A DNA stretch of 64,000 nt from Enoplosus armatus (taxonomy: Eukaryota > Chordata > Actinopteri > Centrarchiformes > Enoplosidae), in the NCBI RefSeq assembly GCF_043641665.1, contig NC_092186.1:26259501-26323500 (forward strand), in the 5' to 3' direction. A program made the position numbers and the translations under genes. Positions 58,976-64,000 of the stretch are shown piece by piece (within the stretch, counting starts at the first letter, position 1; every line of letters starts with the position of its first letter). The notes beneath the pieces are model-generated. The model was not told the DNA's origin, did not search any database, and saw only the letters and a program-made list of their open reading frames with translations.

Positions 58976-60564
58976 CAGTGGGGCAAAAAAGTATTTAGTC
59001 AGCCACCAATCGTGCAAGTTCTCCCACTTAAAAGATGAGGTCTCCAATTTTCATCATAGGTATACCTCAACTATGAGAGACAAAATGAGAAAAAAAAATC
59101 CAGAAAATTACATTGTCTGATCTTTAAAGAATTTATTTGCAATTTATGGTGGAAAATAAGTATTTGGTCAATAACAAAAGTTCATCAATACTTTGTTATA
59201 TACCCTTTGTTGGCAATGACAGAGGTCAAACGTTTTCTGTAAGTCTTCACAAGGTTTTCACACACTGTTGCTGGTATTTTGGCCCATTCCTCCATGCAGA
59301 TCCCCTCTAGAGCAGTGATGTTTTGGGGCTGTCGCTGGGCAACACGGACTTTCAACTCCCTCCAAAGATTTTCTGTGGGGTTGAGATCTGGAGACTGGCT
59401 AGGCCACTCCAGGACCTTGAAATGCTTCTTACGAAGCCACTCCTTCGTTGCCCGGGCGGTGTGTTTGGGATCATTGTCATGCTGAAAGACCCAGCCACGT
59501 TTCATCTTCAATGCCCTTGCTGATGGAAGGAGGTTTTCACTCAAAATCTCACGATACATGGCCCCATTCATTCTTTCCTTTACACAGATCTGTCGTCCTG
59601 GTCCCTTTGCAGAAAAACAGCCCCAAAGAATGATGTTTCCACCCCCATGCTTCACAGTAGGTATGGTGTTCTTTGGATGCAACTCAGCATTCTTCTCCTC
59701 CAAACACGACAAGTTGAGTTTTTACCAAAAAGTTCTATTTTGGTTTCATCTGACCCTATGATATTCTCCCAATCCTCTTCTGGATCATCCAAATGCTCTC
59801 TAGCAAACTTCAGACGGGCCTGGACATGTACTGGCTTAAGCAGGGGGACACATCTGGCACTGCAGGATTTGAGTCCCTGGCGGCGTAGTGTGTTACTGAT
59901 GGTAGCCTTTGTTACTTTGGTCCCAGCTCTCTGCAGGTCATTCACTAGGTGTGGTTCTGGGATTTTTGCTCACCGTTCTCGTGATCATTTTGACCCCACG
60001 GGGTGAGATCTTGCGTGGAGCCCCAGATCGAGGGAGATTATCAGTGGTCTTGTATGTCTTCCATTTTCTAATAATTGCTCCCATAGCTGATTTCTTCACA
60101 CCAAGCTGCTTACCTATTGCAGATTCAGTCTTCCCAGCCTGGTGCAGGTCTACAATTTTGTTTCTGGTGTCCTTTGACAGCTCTTTGGTCTTGGCCATAG
60201 TGGAGTTTGGAGTCTGACTGTTTGAGGTTGTGGACGGGTGTCTTTTATACTGATAAAGAGTTCAAACAGGTGCCATTAATACAGGTAACGAGTGGAGGAC
60301 AGAGGAGCCTCTTAAAGAAGAAGTTACAGGTCTGTGAGAGCCAGAAATCTTGCTTGTTTGTAGGTGACCAAATACTTATTTTACCGAGGAATTTACCAAT
60401 TAATTCATTAAAAATCCTACAATGTGATTTCCTGGATTCTTTCCCCCCATTCTGTCTCTCATAGTTGAAGTGTACCTATGATGAAAATTACAGGCCTCTC
60501 TCATCTTTTTAAGTGGGAGAACTTGCACAATTGGTGGCTGACTAAATACTTTTTTGCCCCACTG
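58976..60564 (-). mobile_element. Tc1/mariner element, near full length, IR/DR ends
   Basis: A 1589-bp Tc1 transposon bordered by TA at 58974-58975 and 60565-60566. The outer ends read CAGTGGGGCAAAAAAGTATT on both sides in inverted orientation. Inner repeats of the same motif (aaaataagtatttggtca) occur at 59149-59170 and, inverted, at 60365-60385. This gives the four-site IR/DR arrangement in arms of about 195 and 200 bp. The transposase gene lies on the minus strand. Both termini look intact, so it could still be mobilised in trans if a matching transposase existed. Confidence 0.95.
59185..60198 (-). pseudogene. Tc1 transposase, two frameshifts
   Basis: A transposase that would cut and paste the element by a DDE RNase H-fold mechanism. 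Three overlapping minus-strand frames cover almost the whole protein. 59938-60198 begins [20 protein letters not shown] and holds the paired-like helix-turn-helix domain and a GAPRKISPR motif. 59652-59945 continues with [19 protein letters not shown] and the first catalytic Asp (GSDETKIELFG). 59185-59712 holds the [17 protein letters not shown] linker, the second Asp (HDNDPKHT), the Glu (NPTENLW; 34 residues between, as in DD34E) and the C-terminus ending NKGYITKY. Frames break near 59940 (about one base lost) and near 59690 (extra bases in a purine run). No in-frame stop lies within the three pieces, so decay looks recent. Confidence 0.93.
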
Positions 60565-60566
60565 TA

Positions 60567-61002
60567 TAACACGTCGCAGGGGGTGAGGTCTTTCCCAGCT
60601 CTCTCAAAACTGCTGCTCTTAGGCTTCTGCTAAAGAAACCCAGTCAGTGAGCTCCTAAGTAATAACTGACTCGTGTTCTTCTTCCTTTCATGAGAAAGGT
60701 ACTTGGAACCCTGTGTTCTTAAAATATTCTGACTTTGGTCATTCATAGTGTGGTCGACAGCAATACATGCTGCTCATGCTCGCTAAAGTCAATACAGGGA
60801 TGAGTTATGACTTTCTCAATGAGGGCAGAATACAAGACATAAATACTTTGTATTGTCCCTGAAACAAAAAGAGACACACTGGTCTGTAGTTCTCCTGATT
60901 ACAAGCCATCTTTTAATGTCTGATGGAGATTGGGTCCACTGAAACTTTAAATCACATGTCAACATGGTGACAAAGGGAGCATTCTTTGATCTCAGACATA
61001 TT
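60567..61002. other. Non-coding stretch, nothing recognised
   Basis: No exon or element end. Confidence 0.4.
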
Positions 61003-61290
61003 CAGTGGTGGAATGTAACTACGTGGCCTATATTGACTTACTGTCCTTAAGTTTTGATGTACATTTTACTTGATTATTTGAATTGTATTCTCTTTTATCC
61101 TCACACTACGGTAATTCTGTACTTTTTACTTGACTACTTATATTTGACAGCCACAGTTACTTTGCAGACTAAGAATTTTGTTAAGCGATAGTTGAAGATG
61201 AAAATACCCAACAATATATAAAGTAGTTAAGGTAGAAGTAAAATACTGCTCACATATTAATGCACCAGTAATAAAAATTCAATGACAAAA
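61003..61290. mobile_element. Fragment of a CAGTGGTGGAA-type hAT MITE
   Basis: It starts CAGTGGTGGAATGTAACTACG and continues with ctgtactttttacttgacta, gacagccacagttactttgc and aacaatatataaagtagtta, the order of a very common fish hAT-type MITE. No right end or target duplication was seen. Confidence 0.6.
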
Positions 61291-61491
61291 TATATATTGA
61301 TCTAACATTGACAGGTGTTGCTCTGCTGCGTATGTATTTGATTTTTGCTGATACCATTTGGAATTCAGGACTTATTTTTACATTGTGGTATGGCCAAATT
61401 TACCTGAAAACGTCTTAAACCACTGGAGACATTACCAGGGTAGAGGTATTCATACATAGATCATGCATGCTTTCACGCCATCAGGCTACAT
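61291..61491. other. Spacer between two hAT elements
   Basis: Nothing recognised; 61484-61491 (GGCTACAT) is the left target duplication of the next element. Confidence 0.5.
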
Positions 61492-62088
61492 CAGTGATAC
61501 TCAACTTGCGGCCCGTGGTCCAAGTCTGGCCTGCGATAGGGTGCTGGGTGGCCCGCCGGCCATTTTCTAATTCACAATGAAAATAAATTGATTCACATTT
61601 TTTTCCACAATTGTTTGTTTATACCAATTAGTAAATGTTCAATTACTTGGGGCGTTGTATATTAGCCTATCAGCTATCTGTGCAGTGTGTAGAAGCGGTG
61701 ACACCTGGTTTCAAAAAGTTCATGTACACCTGACCTGCGCAGGGGCATGTGGGAGAAGTTTGCCTTCAAGGCTTTCTTCCAGACAGCCTTTCTGACAGAA
61801 AGACAGGACTTCCACCCAGGAGACTGCTGTTCGTGTCCCGTACGAAACCAAAAGTCCACGTTTGACTTATTATTTTAACCCAAACCGTGATCTTTGCCTA
61901 AACCTAACCAAGTAGTTTTGGTGCCTAAACCTAACCAAACTGCAACCGTTTCACAACATTAATCACATGTAAGAAAGGCTTTCTGGCAGAAAGGCCTGTG
62001 GCCTATTAATGTTTGTTTATTAACTGGCCCCTGGCCTCGTGTCATCTTGCAAAAGTGGCCCCCGTGCAAAGCAAATTGAGTATCCCTA
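61492..62088. mobile_element. hAT element with perfect 8-bp TSD
   Basis: A 597-bp element. The left end is CAGTGATACTCAACTTGC; the inverted right end is TAGGGATACTCAATTTGC. The identical 8-mer GGCTACAT lies on both sides (61484-61491, 62089-62096). The interior contains a second repeat at about 61770-61995. There is no transposase. Confidence 0.9.
61770..61995. repeat. Inner repeat with ctttctg-type inverted ends
   Basis: tttctgacagaaag near 61790 and aaaggctttctggcagaaag near 61975 frame a block rich in cctaaacctaaccaa. I recognise that word from a dispersed fish repeat. It was probably inserted into the surrounding hAT, but no target duplication was identified. Confidence 0.45.
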
Positions 62089-62096
62089 GGCTACAT

Positions 62097-63240
62097 CATT
62101 GTAATGCACTTTTCAATAGTTCTCTTCTCTTTGTTCCTGAACTATTTTGTTAAAGTGTCTTGATGTTGACTCTGTGTTTGATGAGTGACAATTTATTCAT
62201 TCATTTAAATACACTGTTATATATTAGATTTATGCTGTTTGTTATCTGCTTTTTCTGCAAATTAAAATAAATGTGATTCAAAATTAAACTAAACACTTTT
62301 CTTTTGTGTTACAGTTATAACCACATCATTAAATGATATTTGATGTTTAATTTTAATTCAATCAAAATGATTCTGGTTCCGTTGATTGTCTGAAATACTT
62401 GCAGGTGCATATTAATGCCCTAACCAAACTAAACCAAACTTGGGGGTAAATTACTGTAATGGATACATGTAAACTGTAATATATTGGGTGTATACTGTTA
62501 TGGGTTTTGTGCATAGATTAAAGGATTTGTAAGAATTAAAAAAGATCACCGAGAGATCACTTTTAAGGTTTAAAATACTGTAACGGATGGCTCTCGTGCT
62601 ATTCGGTAACTTGAAAAACTCTACACCACACAGAAAACCCATTAAAACGAGTGTATCTATTATTTATCCCTTGTGGTGCCTAACAAATAACCGACAAAGT
62701 GTAAAATAGTCGGTGAAAATGAAGATACGCTCGCGCGTGACATTAAGTGACCTATGGTGCGCGCGCGGTCCCTGTTGCGTGTTCATACTGTACAGTTACA
62801 GCCACGAGCTGAACGTGCGCGAGCTGCCATTTCTTCGTGGTGTCATCCTCCACTTCAGACTCCTTTTACGATGTCGCTTAATTTGACGCACTTGGCTGGT
62901 GTTTACCCTTACAGTATATGTAGTATATCTTGCAGTCTTTCTTGGAATTATAATATACTATACTTTAAAAAATGACCCGAGTTCGGACTGGGGTCGCAAC
63001 ACAGACAATAACATAGGCAAATGCTTTTTGAGTACATATAATATAAACTGATGGTTGTACAGTGGAGCCATCCTTTTAAATTAACTTGTAAATCAAATTC
63101 CTATCATTGCCAGTATAATGCCAATGCCAAACATTGGTAATACCTGGGTCCACATAAAAACCCAGCACTCGATCGAGGCAAACGGCTTTTACCCCTGAAA
63201 TCTAATTGTTGTATTTTTTTTTGTTGTATGTTATATTTTC
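62097..63240. other. Upstream flank of calreticulin
   Basis: AT-rich, with one CG-rich island at about 62725-62830 (gcgcgcgcggtccctg). No exon is supported; the island may be an upstream regulatory segment. Confidence 0.4.
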
Positions 63241-63250
63241 AGGAAGTAAT

Positions 63251-63467
63251 CCAATCGCGCATTTTTCCAATAGTCCATGAATACAGCAGGAGAGCAGAGC
63301 CGTTTCTCGCCTCCAAGTGGTCCCAAATACCCTGGTACCTTCTCCCCGCAAGACAGGACCTTCCCGCCCCTCTCCGATCTTCTCCCGATGCAACCCGAGC
63401 GCTTCCGAAAAGTAACTCGTGGTCTTATTTCATTGGCGAGACGCTCGTCCAATGAGCCGCGGCCATC
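63251..63467 (+). promoter_or_regulatory. Calreticulin proximal promoter: CCAAT cluster, GC box, ERSEs
   Basis: CCAAT boxes lie at 63251-63255 and 63267-63271 (+), 63432-63436 (- strand) and 63449-63453 (+). These are NF-Y sites by known consensus. A GC box, CCCGCCCC, is at 63363-63370. The 63449 box is followed after nine bases by CCATC, a half-match to the ERSE partner CCACG. The cluster lies 115-330 bp upstream of the calr ATG. No TATA box is evident. Confidence 0.7.
63418..63436 (-). promoter_or_regulatory. Perfect ER-stress response element (ERSE)
   Basis: On the minus strand this reads CCAATGAAATAAGACCACG, exactly CCAAT-N9-CCACG. In mammals this element binds NF-Y and ATF6/XBP1 and drives unfolded-protein-response induction of BiP, GRP94 and calreticulin. 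It sits about 146 bp upstream of the calr start codon; orientation is known not to matter for ERSE. Confidence 0.85.
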
Positions 63468-63581
63468 TGTGCAGGGCTCGTCGCCGTTGAAATTCTCAGG
63501 TTACATTTCCTCCAGCTTTATTAGCTGATTCACCTCAAATCTGCCCTGTCTACCCCCTGGCACCGGACGGAGGCTACAGAC

Positions 63582-63675
63582 ATGAAGCTCCCAGTGGCGA
63601 TTCTTGCAGTTTTTGCATCCATAGCTGTCACTATTGACGCTACTGCCTACTTCAAGGAACAGTTTCTGGATGGAG
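63582..63675 (+). CDS. calr: Calreticulin, exon 1 (partial gene)
   Basis: Calreticulin is the soluble lectin chaperone and calcium buffer of the ER lumen. It folds monoglucosylated glycoproteins with ERp57 and stores Ca2+ through its acidic C-domain. This exon encodes 31 residues plus one base: MKLPVAILAVFASIAVTI, an ER signal peptide with a hydrophobic core, then DATAYFKEQFLDG. YFKEQFLDG is the conserved start of the mature N-domain. GGAG|gtgcag is the donor (GT at 63676-63677), splitting a glycine codon in phase 1, as I recall for vertebrate calreticulin genes. The start ATG has G at -3 and is the first ATG after the promoter block. The remaining exons lie beyond the window. Fish have several paralogues (calr, calr3a, calr3b); one exon cannot separate them. 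Confidence 0.92.
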
Positions 63676-64000
63676 GTGCAGTATAGCCAGCTCCCTGTAT
63701 TCTTGTCCTATGTACGAATGATAGTGTTGTGAAAGTGGCTAGCGTTAGTGTGTTATCATTCGGTCGTTTCTCTTTAGAACCTGGCTTTTTAAAGAATATA
63801 TTTCTTTTAAAATAACATTACTGCATTCATTTAACCCATTATAACAGGCAAGGCCACGTTATGTCTATTAGTCAAGTGAGAGAGATTGTTAGCTAAAAAC
63901 TAGCTAAAGTAGACTAGCTTAATACAGCAGTTAAGTAAATGTTGTAATATTATTTTTTTTAAAACGGATGTTGTTTGAATTTACTCAAGCAGTGGGAATA
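63676..64000 (+). other. Calreticulin intron 1, 5' part
   Basis: It begins gtgcagta, then AT-rich sequence to the window edge. No acceptor for exon 2 (expected to encode DGWTSRW-like sequence) appears. Confidence 0.75.

Overview
This window looks like a teleost, probably percomorph, nuclear genome. It has long AT-rich non-coding DNA, many CA/GT microsatellites, and layers of Tc1/mariner, hAT, TTAA-type, L2-like and L1-like elements plus tRNA-derived SINEs typical of ray-finned fish. Splice-donor signals follow the coding starts. There are no operons or prokaryotic features, and no CRISPR array, rRNA or intact tRNA gene was seen.

Only two places look like host protein genes, and both are first exons. 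At the right edge (63582-63675, + strand) is exon 1 of a calreticulin gene: a signal peptide, then the conserved YFKEQFLDG start of the mature protein, then a GT donor. Its proximal promoter holds a perfect ER-stress response element (CCAAT-N9-CCACG, minus strand, 63418-63436), a second half-matching copy, two more CCAAT boxes and a GC box. At 52222-52400 (minus strand) a CG-rich block carries a short uORF, then ATGGCAGAAAG joined to a consensus GTGAGT donor. This is probably the first coding exon of an unidentified gene that is divergent from calr and runs left. I could not find its later exons, so much of 1-52 kb may be intron.

Layout. 0-10 kb: a deletion-derivative Tc1 (365-1534) in a TA/CA microsatellite, then a TA-flanked MITE (7064-7835) that itself hosts a LINE tail. 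10-21 kb: a MITE, an antisense L2-like 3' end, a hAT transposase relic, a 5'-truncated L1, and a hAT MITE nested in another hAT MITE. 21-36 kb: L2-like pieces, hAT elements with perfect 8-bp target duplications, a SINE and a TTAA-flanked element. 36-47 kb: a second SINE, a Tc1 3' fragment, a 67-bp minisatellite with 201-bp higher-order structure (40130-40902), and a further copy of the TA MITE. 47-62 kb: the minus-strand first exon, a large palindrome, an L2-like endonuclease relic, an inverted copy of the TTAA element, and a nearly complete Tc1 (58976-60564) with IR/DR ends and a twice-frameshifted transposase. 61-62 kb: two hAT elements just upstream of the calr promoter.

The elements do not form a pathway. 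Most ORFs in the window are chance or relic frames. The most informative observations are the calr ERSE, the minisatellite's trimeric structure and the datable nested insertions. Family names for repeats rest on recognised motifs, ends and target duplications; no database was searched.
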